Below, piece after piece: positions 1-7,050 of a stretch of DNA of 12,918 bases (positions are counted from its first letter, which is position 1; each line of letters opens with the position of its first letter). Below the pieces are notes generated by a model. The model saw only the letters and a program-made list of their open reading frames with translations, did not search any database and was not told the DNA's origin. The stretch comes from an uncultured beta proteobacterium (lineage in GTDB: Bacteria; Pseudomonadota; Gammaproteobacteria; Burkholderiales; Burkholderiaceae_C). The translations under genes were made by a program, and so were the position numbers. The stretch covers positions 1 to 12,918 of the forward strand of contig CAIXMC010000044.1 of the NCBI GenBank assembly GCA_903920405.1, read 5' to 3'.

Positions 1-143
1 CACTTAAGGCGGGACAAATGCAATATCAATGGGTTACGGTTGATTCGCTCACGTGGTTTTCTTGGCAGGGGAAGCTCACACATTTGGCTGATTAGCCGTA
101 ACAAGCGCAGGCATCTGATTTCATCTCTGTCCCGCCTTAAGTG
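1..143. repeat. Perfect 16-bp inverted repeat bracketing 111 bp
   Basis: Bases 1-16 (CACTTAAGGCGGGACA) are the exact reverse complement of bases 128-143. The right arm lies inside the remnant transposase reading frame, where it encodes the residues SRLK. The arms could be the ends of a small nested insertion or the product of an inversion inside the IS remnant. The left arm begins at the window edge and may extend further. Confidence 0.6.
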
Positions 144-225
144 GGAAGCCCGAAAACTCATTCATGTGGCTTTTCGTGTCTTGAAATCTGGAAAAAAGTT
201 TGATCCGGCGTTGCATGGGGCTTGA
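1..225 (+). pseudogene. IS110-type transposase, C-terminal remnant
   Basis: The frame is open from the window edge to the TGA at 223-225. Its last 30 or so codons (from about 133) read RLKWEARKLIHVAFRVLK and then SGKKFDPA. This matches the C-terminal helix of IS110/IS1111-family transposases, which typically end in an M/E-RKL-(I/L)H-(I/V)-FGVLK-(S/T)G-x-x-(F/Y)-x-P pattern. The residues before it, encoded by about 1-130, do not look like the basic helix that normally precedes this pattern in IS110 transposases, so the 5' part appears rearranged or replaced. The junction coincides with the right arm of a 16-bp inverted repeat. The 5' end lies outside the window, so I cannot tell whether an intact copy once existed here. 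Family assignment rests on pattern recall. Confidence 0.5.
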
Positions 226-302
226 CATTCATAACAGTATCTACACGTTTTGCTAACCTATTGTTTTTATAGAACTAATGCTTAAGGTAGTGCCATTGCC
301 CC

Positions 303-329
303 TAACCCCCCTTTTTTCAAAGGGGGGTA
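303..329. repeat. C-tract/G-tract hairpin downstream of guaC
   Basis: CCCCCCTTT at 306-314 pairs with AAAGGGGGG at 319-327 around a four-base loop, and the TA steps on either side extend it imperfectly. It sits between the IS remnant and the guaC stop codon. On the guaC strand no T-run follows the stem, so it is not a canonical intrinsic terminator, though it could still act as a 3' stabilising or attenuating structure. It resembles the dispersed C-run/G-run palindromes found in many betaproteobacterial intergenic regions (recalled). Confidence 0.55.
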
Positions 330-341
330 GGATATGTCATT

Positions 342-1319
342 TCACGGTAACAAATGCCGGCTGGCATTGTGGCCACCCAGGGTCACATAGTTCACATTGC
401 GAATGTCCATCAGTTTTTTTCCCCCCGCATAACTTATGGAACTTTGGATGTCTTGTTCCATTTCTATCAGGGTGTCGGCCAGATGACCCTTCTTTGGCTC
501 CAAAATGCGCTTGCCTTCCACGTGCTTGTACTCGCCTTTGTTGAAGTCGCTCGCTGATCCGTAATATTCCTTGAACAACTTGCCATCTACCTCCACGGTG
601 TTACCGGGTGATTCTTCGTGACCCGCCAGTAACGATCCCACCATCACCATGGTGGCTCCAAAACGGATGGATTTGGCAATGTCGCCATGTTCACGAATGC
701 CACCGTCTGCAATGATGGGCTTTGTCGCTACGCGAGCGCACCATTTCACGGCACTGAGCTGCCATCCTCCTGTTCCAAAACCTGTTTTCAATTTGGTAAT
801 GCAAACCTTACCCGGCCCAATACCTACTTTGATGGCATCTGCGCCCCAGTTTTCCAGGTCAATGACAGCTTCAGGCGTGGCCACATTGCCTGCGATGATA
901 AAAACATTGGGAATTTTTGTGCGCAGGTAGCCAATCATGTTTTTGACGCTGTCTGCATGACCATGGGCAATGTCGATGGTGATGTAGTGAGGAAATAAGC
1001 AAAAAGCAGCCAGACGGTCCACAGTGTCGAAGTCAGACGGTTTAACACCCAGCGAGATGGATGAATAAAGCCCCAGCGTTTGCATGGCTTTGACAAAAGC
1101 AACGGTATCCAAATCAAAACGGTGCATGACATAAAAATAATTGTTCTGTGCCAGCCAAATACAAATGGCTTCATTCACAACGGTTTTCATGTTGGCAGGT
1201 ACCACCGGAATACGAAACAGGCGCAAACCCAGTTGCACACTGGTATTGCACTCGGAACGACTTTGTACGCGGCATTGACGTGGCAGCAGCAAAATATTGT
1301 CGTAGTCAAAAATTTCCAT
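342..1319 (-). CDS. guaC: GMP reductase
   Basis: Encodes 325 residues. GMP reductase performs the NADPH-dependent reductive deamination of GMP to IMP in cytoplasmic purine salvage. The protein is a single TIM barrel of the IMPDH/GMPR family. It opens with [11 protein letters not shown], and the catalytic loop is GPGKVCITK with the nucleophilic Cys at residue 173, followed by the TGFGTGG flap. [15 protein letters not shown] (about 204-218) and [12 protein letters not shown] form the phosphate-binding part. The CBS pair of IMPDH is absent, and EYYGSAS lies near the C-terminus. The length and the short N-terminus fit the bacterial GuaC2 type usual in Firmicutes rather than the roughly 347-residue E. 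coli GuaC. The ATG at 1319 is chosen because it gives the family N-terminus; no convincing Shine-Dalgarno precedes it. The gene stands alone between the IS remnant and fic, and it is A/T-richer than the genes from 2.3 kb on. GMPR is preferred over IMPDH because of the length and missing CBS domains. Confidence 0.93.
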   Translation of the reverse strand: MEIFDYDNILLLPRQCRVQSRSECNTSVQLGLRLFRIPVVPANMKTVVNEAICIWLAQNNYFYVMHRFDLDTVAFVKAMQTLGLYSSISLGVKPSDFDTVDRLAAFCLFPHYITIDIAHGHADSVKNMIGYLRTKIPNVFIIAGNVATPEAVIDLENWGADAIKVGIGPGKVCITKLKTGFGTGGWQLSAVKWCARVATKPIIADGGIREHGDIAKSIRFGATMVMVGSLLAGHEESPGNTVEVDGKLFKEYYGSASDFNKGEYKHVEGKRILEPKKGHLADTLIEMEQDIQSSISYAGGKKLMDIRNVNYVTLGGHNASRHLLP

Positions 1320-1421
1320 AATAATAATGTCAAATGATCCAGTACCAGACGAATTTTTTATAATCCAATGAATTACATTAAATAATTTTCAACGATCGGG
1401 GATATCTGAAGGATGAATCCA

Positions 1422-2177
1422 TCAAACTACTGCCCCGTAGGCATCCATCATAAACCGCCTGTGCAGTAAATAATCTCCATATTCATAATAGTTCAGTGTC
1501 GCTTCAAGATAATCCTGAATCATGCGGACTGGAAACAATACAGGAGGCAAATTATGGGCCATCAGGATGGCATTTTGAAATAGTCTGGATGTTCTTTTGT
1601 TTCCATCTTCAAAATATTGAAGATAGGCCAGATTTGCAGCAGCGTAAAGGGATTGATCAAAAGTGTCATGTATTTTGTTCATTTCTGAAAATAAAATACT
1701 GATTTCCCTGTTGAGTTGTTTTTTGCCTGAAAGGGGCTGGTATTCGCTGCCCCCAATTTTAATGCCAGCAGTTTGACGTGAGCTACCGAGGTTAGAGTCG
1801 GACAGCAACCCTCTCATGATGATGCTGTGGTAAGTCGCGCATTCCTCCAGGGGATGTGTTAATACTTTGTGTGAATGGTGCAAAATATAATCATAGGCTG
1901 CACGCAAATTCATGATCATCACGGCTTCAGAATAACGTTTATCGCCAGCCGTTTTGCCAAGTTTCAGCAGACTGATAGTATCTGCACGGGTGTAGGTATT
2001 TCCCTCAATTTGCGAAGATGTAAAAACAAAATCGATGGCGCTTTCTTCCATCCATCGTGGATGTTTGATAAGTTGAGAAAGTGAAAATGAATTCCCAATG
2101 TTGTGCAAAAATTCAAGTTCTTCACTTGAAAAAATAATATGATTTAATAATCTGGATGATTGGTAACCAAAAGACAT
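1422..2177 (-). CDS. Fic-domain protein with His-to-Gln at the catalytic site
   Basis: Encodes 251 residues. Fic enzymes usually transfer AMP from ATP to a Ser, Thr or Tyr of a target protein. The Fic motif is at 187-195 and reads QYFEDGNKR, against the consensus HPFxxGNGR; the catalytic His is Gln (codon CAA, base-checked). The phosphate-anchoring DGN and the Arg remain. TSSQIEGN at 53-60 matches the (S/T)xxxE(G/N) inhibitory helix of N-terminally inhibited (class II) Fic proteins, and GSSRQTAGIKIGG (131-143) with the following YQPL is the target-clamp (flap) region. Start: the ATG at 2177 follows AAGGAGAGTCA, a strong ribosome binding site. No DNA-binding domain is visible, and no antitoxin gene is adjacent. 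The gene is A/T-rich compared with the ABC-F gene that diverges from it, which suggests acquisition. Activity is uncertain: it may be a pseudo-enzyme, a binding protein, or a Fic with altered chemistry. Confidence 0.9.
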   Translation of the reverse strand: MSFGYQSSRLLNHIIFSSEELEFLHNIGNSFSLSQLIKHPRWMEESAIDFVFTSSQIEGNTYTRADTISLLKLGKTAGDKRYSEAVMIMNLRAAYDYILHHSHKVLTHPLEECATYHSIIMRGLLSDSNLGSSRQTAGIKIGGSEYQPLSGKKQLNREISILFSEMNKIHDTFDQSLYAAANLAYLQYFEDGNKRTSRLFQNAILMAHNLPPVLFPVRMIQDYLEATLNYYEYGDYLLHRRFMMDAYGAVV

Positions 2178-2185
2178 TGACTCTC

Positions 2186-2214
2186 CTTTTTGTTGATGAT
2201 TTTTAATTTATACT
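2186..2214 (+). promoter_or_regulatory. Possible promoter of the ABC-F gene
   Basis: The 78-base gap between fic and the ABC-F start carries TATACT at 2209-2214, with only a weak -35-like T-rich stretch at 2186-2192. A second TATACT lies at 2230-2235, which would give a very short leader before the proposed TTG start at 2256. Either could serve; neither has a good -35. Confidence 0.3.
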
Positions 2215-2255
2215 CTCGGCCTTCATTTTTATACTTAACTTACCTTAACTCCCCC

Positions 2256-4214
2256 TTGATTACCCTTAAAAACGTTACCCTACGCCGAAGCACCAAAGTC
2301 TTGCTCGACTGTGCATCTGTCACATTGAATCCCGGTGAAAAAATCGGTCTGGTCGGGCGCAATGGATCAGGCAAGTCATCCTTGTTTGCACTGTTCAATG
2401 GTAGCTTGCACGAAGATGTTGGCGAATGCACCGTTCCCCGTCAATGGCGTATGGCTCAAGTGGCGCAGGACATGCCCGAAACCCATCAAGCTGCCACTGA
2501 CTTTGTGGTTGATGGTGATACCACTTTGCTTTTGGCTCGGCAAGAAGTGGCAGCGGCTGAGGCCACCGACGATTATGAGCGCATGGCACACGCCTACATG
2601 GTGTTGCATGACGCTGGCGCACACGATGCTCCGGCACGCGCTCAAGCCTTGATATTGGGCTTGGGCTTTCAAACCACAGAGTTGGGCAACCCCGTCAACA
2701 GCTTTTCTGGTGGCTGGCGCATGCGCTTGCAACTCGCACGTGCATTGATGTGTCCGTCAGACCTGTTACTGTTGGATGAACCTACCAACCACCTTGATTT
2801 GGATGCGCTGGTGTGGCTTGAATCGTGGCTCAAAAAATACGAAGGCACGATGATTGTCATTAGCCACGACCGCGAGTTTCTGGATGCCGTGACCTACGTC
2901 ACCCTGCACATTGATGCTGCCAAACTGGTTCGCTACGGTGGCAACTACAGCAAATTTGAAGACATGCGATCCGAGAAACTGGAACTGCAACAGGCCGCAT
3001 TTTCAAAGCAGCAAGACAAAATTGCCCACCTGAAAAAGTTCATCGACCGCTTCAAGGCCAAGGCCAGCAAGGCCAAACAGGCACAAAGCAGGGTCAAGGC
3101 ACTCGATCGCATGGCAAAAATTGCCCCACTGCTGTCTGAGGCCGACTTCACGTTTGAGTTCAAAGAACCTGCCCAATTGCCCAACCCTATGCTGTCGATG
3201 AAAAACGTCAGTTTTGGCTACTTGCCTGTGTCTGACGAGAAAACGCCCACCGTGATTGTGCGCAACGTTAGCCGTTCAGTGCTGGCCGGTCAGCGCATCG
3301 GCATTCTGGGGGCCAACGGTCAGGGCAAATCAACACTGGTCAAAACCATTGCGCGCGATTTACAAGCCATCAGCGGCGAAATCACCGAAGGAAAAGGTCT
3401 GAACATTGGATATTTTGCCCAGCAGGAGCTAGACGTTCTGCGCCCAGCCGATACCCCTCTTGAACACATCACCCGACTGGCCAAAGACATGTTGGCTGTG
3501 GGAAAAATGGCCGGTCAGCCCACCCGTGAACAAGATTTGCGTAATTTTTTAGGCACCTTCAATTTCAGTGGCGACATGGTCAAGCAAGCCGTAGGCAGCA
3601 TGAGTGGCGGTGAAAAAGCGCGATTGGTGTTGTGCATGATGGTCTGGCAGCGCCCCAATTTGCTGTTGATGGACGAACCCACCAACCATCTTGATTTGAC
3701 AACGCGTGAAGCTCTGGCCGTTGCACTCAATGAATTTGAGGGCACGTTGATGCTGGTCAGCCACGACAGGGCTTTGCTTCGGGCGGTGTGCGACGAATTC
3801 TGGCTGGTGTCTCACGGGGGTGTAGAACCTTTTGATGGCGACCTGGACGACTACCAACGCTACCTTCTGGATGAAGCCAAACGCCAGCGTGAAGCACTCA
3901 AAGAGATCAGCAACGCATCTTTGAAGGCAGAACGTCAGGCATTGGCAGAAAACGCTGCCGCGCCCACCAAGGTCAAGCCAAAATCTGTGTCAACGCTTCA
4001 ACGTCAACTGCTGGACATTGAAGCACGCATGGCCTCGTTTCAAAACGAAGGGGCGACTCTTGAAAGCCAGTTGTGCCAATCGCCCTCCCCTGCCAATATG
4101 GCTGAACTGGGCAAACGCCTGAACATGGTTCATGAAGCATTGCAAGCGGCAGAAGAACAGTGGCTGGCTGTGTCTGGCGAAATAGAATCCCTATCCACAT
4201 CCACTTGTTCCTAA
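2256..4214 (+). CDS. yheS: ABC-F ATPase, YheS type
   Basis: Encodes 652 residues if translation starts at the TTG at 2256. ABC-F proteins are soluble twin-cassette ATPases that bind the ribosomal E site and act on stalled or specialised translation; YheS itself is still poorly defined. Cassette 1 has Walker A GRNGSGKS (34-41), a signature [12 protein letters not shown] (150-161), Walker [13 protein letters not shown] (170-181) and switch His in SHDRE (203-207). A basic helical P-site tympanum-like linker runs about 245-290 ([18 protein letters not shown]). Cassette 2 has Walker [10 protein letters not shown] (352-360), signature MSGGEKARL (449-457), Walker [13 protein letters not shown] and SHDRA. 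A charged coiled-coil tail follows from about 540. There are no membrane segments. The frame is open further upstream (ATG at 2196), but the TTG gives [11 protein letters not shown], the standard family N-terminus. No Shine-Dalgarno supports either start. The gene lies 10 bases upstream of rfbB and is probably co-transcribed with it. Confidence 0.9.
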   Translation: MITLKNVTLRRSTKVLLDCASVTLNPGEKIGLVGRNGSGKSSLFALFNGSLHEDVGECTVPRQWRMAQVAQDMPETHQAATDFVVDGDTTLLLARQEVAAAEATDDYERMAHAYMVLHDAGAHDAPARAQALILGLGFQTTELGNPVNSFSGGWRMRLQLARALMCPSDLLLLDEPTNHLDLDALVWLESWLKKYEGTMIVISHDREFLDAVTYVTLHIDAAKLVRYGGNYSKFEDMRSEKLELQQAAFSKQQDKIAHLKKFIDRFKAKASKAKQAQSRVKALDRMAKIAPLLSEADFTFEFKEPAQLPNPMLSMKNVSFGYLPVSDEKTPTVIVRNVSRSVLAGQRIGILGANGQGKSTLVKTIARDLQAISGEITEGKGLNIGYFAQQELDVLRPADTPLEHITRLAKDMLAVGKMAGQPTREQDLRNFLGTFNFSGDMVKQAVGSMSGGEKARLVLCMMVWQRPNLLLMDEPTNHLDLTTREALAVALNEFEGTLMLVSHDRALLRAVCDEFWLVSHGGVEPFDGDLDDYQRYLLDEAKRQREALKEISNASLKAERQALAENAAAPTKVKPKSVSTLQRQLLDIEARMASFQNEGATLESQLCQSPSPANMAELGKRLNMVHEALQAAEEQWLAVSGEIESLSTSTCS

Positions 4215-4224
4215 GGAAAACAAC

Positions 4225-5289
4225 ATGATTCTTGTCACTGGCGGCGCTGGCTTTATCGGTGCCAATTTTGTACTTGACTGGCTGGCTTTGAACGATGAGC
4301 CTGTTATCAACCTTGACAAACTCACCTACGCAGGCAACACAGAGTCGCTTCAAAGCCTGGAACAGGATGCTCGCCACACGCTGGTTCAAGGCGATATTGG
4401 CGACCGCGCATTGGTATCTGCCCTCCTGGCGCGCCACCAAATTCGCGCCGTGGTCAATTTTGCAGCCGAAAGCCATGTGGATCGATCCATTCACGGCCCT
4501 GGAGAATTTATCCAGACCAACATTGTGGGCACATTCAACCTGCTTGAATCCGTTCGCGGCTACTGGCAGGGCTTATCCCAAGCGCCCAAAGAGGCTTTTC
4601 GCTTTTTGCATGTTTCCACCGACGAGGTCTATGGCAGTCTTGCCAAAGATGACCCCGCCTTTACCGAATCCAACCACCTGGAACCCAACAGCCCCTACAG
4701 CGCCAGCAAAGCCGCCAGTGACCACTTGGTGCGTGCCTGGCATCACACATATGGACTGCCGGTGCTCACCACCAACTGTTCCAACAACTATGGTCCCTAC
4801 CACTTTCCTGAAAAACTCATCCCTCTGATGATCGTCAACGCCTTGGCGGGCAAACTATTGCCTGTTTATGGCGACGGTTTGCAAATTCGGGACTGGCTGT
4901 ATGTGAAAGACCATTGCAGCGCCATTCGCCGTGTGCTGGAAGCTGGTCGTCTGGGTGAAACCTACAACGTGGGGGGCTGGAACGAAAAAGCCAATCTGGA
5001 GATTGTTCATACCGTCTGCCACCTACTGGACGAACTGCGCCCACGTGCTGATGGCAAACCCTACCAAGATCAAATCACCTCTGTGACCGACCGCCCAGGT
5101 CATGACCGTCGCTATGCCATTGATGCACGCAAGTTGGAGCGTGAACTGGGCTGGAAACCACTGGAAACTTTCGAATCCGGCATCCGAAAAACCGTGCAGT
5201 GGTACCTGGATAACCCCGATTGGGTCGCCCATGTGCAAAGCGGAGCCTACAGACAGTGGGTGCAAAAACAATACCATTCTGGTGGATAG
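4225..5289 (+). CDS. rfbB: dTDP-glucose 4,6-dehydratase
   Basis: Encodes 354 residues. RmlB/RfbB converts dTDP-glucose to dTDP-4-keto-6-deoxyglucose in the cytoplasm, the second step toward dTDP-rhamnose and other deoxysugars for surface polysaccharides. It is an extended short-chain dehydrogenase with NAD-binding [10 protein letters not shown] at 6-15. [12 protein letters not shown] (78-89) is characteristic of RmlB. The catalytic Thr-Asp-Glu is at 132-134 (STDEVYG), and Tyr158 and Lys162 form Yxxx[18 protein letters not shown] (184-200) and [17 protein letters not shown] (215-231) complete the substrate pocket. AAGGAAAACAAC precedes the ATG, overlapping the stop of the ABC-F gene upstream. 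The usual partners rmlA, rmlC and rmlD do not follow; the gene runs straight into repeat-rich non-coding DNA. It may complement a rml cluster elsewhere. Full length, with no sign of damage. Confidence 0.95.
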   Translation: MILVTGGAGFIGANFVLDWLALNDEPVINLDKLTYAGNTESLQSLEQDARHTLVQGDIGDRALVSALLARHQIRAVVNFAAESHVDRSIHGPGEFIQTNIVGTFNLLESVRGYWQGLSQAPKEAFRFLHVSTDEVYGSLAKDDPAFTESNHLEPNSPYSASKAASDHLVRAWHHTYGLPVLTTNCSNNYGPYHFPEKLIPLMIVNALAGKLLPVYGDGLQIRDWLYVKDHCSAIRRVLEAGRLGETYNVGGWNEKANLEIVHTVCHLLDELRPRADGKPYQDQITSVTDRPGHDRRYAIDARKLERELGWKPLETFESGIRKTVQWYLDNPDWVAHVQSGAYRQWVQKQYHSGG

Positions 5290-5319
5290 ACACAGTCACA
5301 CATCCAAAGCTCTTTGATG

Positions 5320-5430
5320 TTTTATCGTTCCCACGCTCCTGCGTGGGAACGTTCTGTACGTTGGGTGAGACAGTGGGCGCACAAGCGCTCAGGGGCTGCG
5401 TTCCCACGCAGGAGCGTAGGAACGATAAAA
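5320..5430. repeat. Double-hairpin inverted-repeat element (30-bp arms)
   Basis: The left arm 5320-5349 and right arm 5401-5430 are inverted copies with one mismatch. Each arm is itself palindromic: CGTTCCCACGC at 5326-5336 pairs with 5341-5351 around TCCT, and the second hairpin spans 5400-5423 with one mismatch. The core CGTTCCCACGC...GCGTGGGAACG is a dispersed palindrome seen in many proteobacteria (recalled). Two REP-like units facing each other suggest a small mobile unit. The element sits about 30 bases after rfbB and could end its transcript; a weak stem with a T-run occurs just beyond it (5451-5457). Confidence 0.8.
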
Positions 5431-5471
5431 ACTGCGCGAACTTGAGTGAGTTTTTTTGTATAACAAATCAG

Positions 5472-5633
5472 CCTCTAGCGCACGTCCAGCTTGCGTAGTT
5501 AGCTATCTTTTTGGTAGTAAAAGGGTGTGATTCAAACGGTGGTGATTTTCAAGTCGCTGGTTGCCCATCATGGCGTGTGTTGATTCGCTACCAATTCAAT
5601 AGCTACCAACGCAGACTGGACGGGCGCTAGAGG
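5472..5633. repeat. MITE-like element with long inverted terminal arms
   Basis: Bases 5472-5506 (beginning CCTCTAGCGC and ending TTAGCTAT) are the inverted copy of 5599-5633 with about six mismatches over 35 positions. The match continues more weakly inward to 5517 and 5588 (GGTAG/CTACC). The 162-bp unit has no open frame of note. Its TAGCGC and TAGCTAT blocks resemble a dispersed intergenic repeat of Comamonadaceae (recalled). Its right end lies six bases from the stop codon of the reverse transcriptase remnant, so its arrival may have set that boundary. Together with the element at 5320-5430 it fills most of the gene-free interval 5290-5639. Confidence 0.75.
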
Positions 5634-5639
5634 GTTATT

Positions 5640-6020
5640 TCATGGGTAAAAATACATTGCAACAGTCTGTAAAGAATTACGACGCACCGGCCACTGCAAG
5701 CGCTCATAAAACGCGCCCACCTGAATCAAAATCACATCGTCAGGAAACGCTTCACGCCAATACCGGTATTGCGCCTGCACTGTGCGAACAGCACCTGGCT
5801 TAGGAAGCCTGTCGCGCCGAAAGAGTTGTAAAGTTTTTCGGCGCAGTCCAAAATACACCTTGAGCCACGGGTGAGCCGCCCCAATGCTCTGAATCAGCCG
5901 ATGGCAGGCAGCGTAGCGAAAATGCCCCAGGTACGATGAGAAACTCGCCTGCAATGTGTCAAGTGCATCGACATCAAACCCAGGGTGAATTTGTTCTGAA
6001 GGCAAGTTGTTGAATTTTCG
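5640..6020 (-). pseudogene. Reverse transcriptase remnant with MutS-I-like C-terminal domain (DGR type)
   Basis: About 121 codons are open after an in-frame stop at 6021-6023; the best start is a TTG at 6003-6005. The segment LDTLQASFSSYLGHFRYAACHRL (two parts: about 15-25 and 24-37) matches the C-terminal SYLGH-x-R-x-A-x-x-x-RL helix that closes reverse transcriptases of diversity-generating retroelements and their relatives. After a spacer, AQYRYWREAFPDD followed by VILIQVGAFYERL (78-103) resembles the start of MutS domain I, where the G-x-FYE motif lies. MutS-like (MSL) accessory domains are described for DGRs. All fingers/palm motifs, including the YxDD active site, are missing. The 5' side is cut by the palindrome at 5981-6080, and the 3' side abuts the element at 5472-5633. 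No avd gene or template repeat is visible nearby. Could instead be the tail of a related RT class. Confidence 0.55.
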
Positions 6021-6108
6021 TCATTCCCGCGAAGGCGGGAATCTAGTGCATTCTGGATTCCCGCCTTCGCGGGAATGACGGAACTGGCTGTAGAACAAAT
6101 TCACCCTG
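5981..6108. repeat. Nested inverted repeat with outer 17-bp arms
   Basis: CAGGGTGAATTTGTTCT at 5981-5997 is the perfect inverted copy of 6092-6108. These arms enclose the REP-like palindrome at 6019-6080. The left outer arm lies within the reverse transcriptase remnant and the right outer arm within the 3' end of the 313-codon gene, so the same 17 bases are read as parts of two unrelated frames in opposite directions. That points to a fold-back duplication or inversion rather than to two homologous genes. Confidence 0.75.
6019..6080. repeat. REP-like palindrome (CGTCATTCCCGC type)
   Basis: A perfect 25-bp inverted repeat at 6019-6043 and 6056-6080 is separated by 12 bases. Each arm contains ATTCCCGCGAAGGCGGGAAT, a small hairpin in itself. 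This family (dRS3-like, with ATTCCC...GGGAAT ends) is widely dispersed in proteobacteria. Translation through it gives the tell-tale SFPRRRES peptide at the C-terminus of the neighbouring protein, showing that it was inserted into or onto that gene. Confidence 0.9.
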
Positions 6109-6984
6109 ACTAAGGCCCAAAGTACGGGTTTCTCGTTCATTTACTGTACCGGCTTTAATTCCCACCTCTGCCTTGATGGCTGATGCTTGAGCACCACCGC
6201 TCACGCCAACATTTACCGCTTCATTGGTGGCAACCTTGCCTTGGATTTTGGCTCCAACACTGACATCTCCGAGCTTTACAGTCACAACCGTCTCAGCGAA
6301 CTTTTCGCCGTCTTCAGTGATGAAAGTGTCTCGACGCTCGGCCTTGGCCATTGAGTATTTACCGTTGGCCCCAAGGTTAGCCTCGGCCCCCATTGTGAAA
6401 GCATCAGACTTGGACGCATTGCTGCTTGTTGATGTCTTTGCCCACGGATCGCCCTCTGTTTTATAACTAACGCTCTGCTTGGTGCTTTGCTTAAGCGCGT
6501 CATACTCTGTTTTCGCCTCAAAATCTCCGATTCTTGCAGATGCACCTGCATTTGCCTTGGCATTGATCGACACTTTATTAACATCGACTTGCGTACTGGA
6601 AATATGCACATCACCCGAGTCGGTTGATGTGAGGTGAACTGTTCGCACTACCGAATCATGAGCAACATCCGGACGATAGTCGCGTTGAAGCAGTCGCGCA
6701 GCTGTTTTCTCAGCAGGTTCCAATAAATAATCGCGGCCCCTGGTTGGCCCCAATTTGAACTCAATGAAATTCTGGGCCTCTTGCAGTGAGATGTCGCGCC
6801 CCATTTTGTCGCTGAGGGTTGATTGCAGTTCCTCAAGTCTTTGTTGTGCCTGGGCAGTCCTGGACATCAGGTCCACCGGGGTTTGCAACAGGTCTGCATC
6901 TGGTCGATACTTGTTGGCGGCCGCAATGTTGGCAAGCCACAACTGGTTTGCTAGCTCTGTTGAGCTCAATTCTTCTGATGACAT
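6043..6984 (-). CDS. Unrecognised 313-residue protein, 3' end replaced by a repeat
   Basis: I do not recognise a family. Residues 1-75 or so are probably helical (AQAQQRLEELQSTLSDKMGRD). From about 115 to 290 the sequence turns to short alternating stretches rich in Ala, Gly, Val, Ser and Lys, for example VSINAKANAGASARIG and VNVGVSGGAQASAIKAEVG, suggestive of a beta-rich region; stretches like this occur in secreted or toxin-like proteins, but no toxin domain is visible. There is no signal peptide or membrane segment. The last residues, PSFPRRRESRMH, are encoded by the palindrome at 6019-6080, so the native C-terminus is lost or altered from about residue 300. The ATG at 6984 follows GAGGTGTTGTT, a usable ribosome binding site. 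The gene starts 66 bases after the heptad-repeat gene on the same strand and is probably the second gene of that operon. It may now be non-functional. Confidence 0.65.
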   Translation of the reverse strand: MSSEELSSTELANQLWLANIAAANKYRPDADLLQTPVDLMSRTAQAQQRLEELQSTLSDKMGRDISLQEAQNFIEFKLGPTRGRDYLLEPAEKTAARLLQRDYRPDVAHDSVVRTVHLTSTDSGDVHISSTQVDVNKVSINAKANAGASARIGDFEAKTEYDALKQSTKQSVSYKTEGDPWAKTSTSSNASKSDAFTMGAEANLGANGKYSMAKAERRDTFITEDGEKFAETVVTVKLGDVSVGAKIQGKVATNEAVNVGVSGGAQASAIKAEVGIKAGTVNERETRTLGLSQGEFVLQPVPSFPRRRESRMH

Positions 6985-7050
6985 AACAACACCTCAGTTC
7001 AAAGGGTATCTCGTCGCACTTGATTGAATCAGGATCAGTTACCAATAACT

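Noticed and set aside
303..329. Intrinsic terminator for guaC
   Set aside because: The stem is strong, but no T-run follows on the guaC strand.
2190..2255. Upstream extension of the ABC-F protein to a start at 2190 or 2196
   Set aside because: The extra residues are not part of the ABC-F family, lack a ribosome binding site and overlap the likely promoter.
4225..5289. Start of a rhamnose biosynthesis operon
   Set aside because: No rmlD, rmlA or rmlC follows; the gene is succeeded by non-coding repeats.
5430..5640. DGR template repeat near the RT remnant
   Set aside because: No stretch there resembles the DUF1566 C-terminal coding sequence on either strand; the symmetry present belongs to the 162-bp inverted-repeat element.
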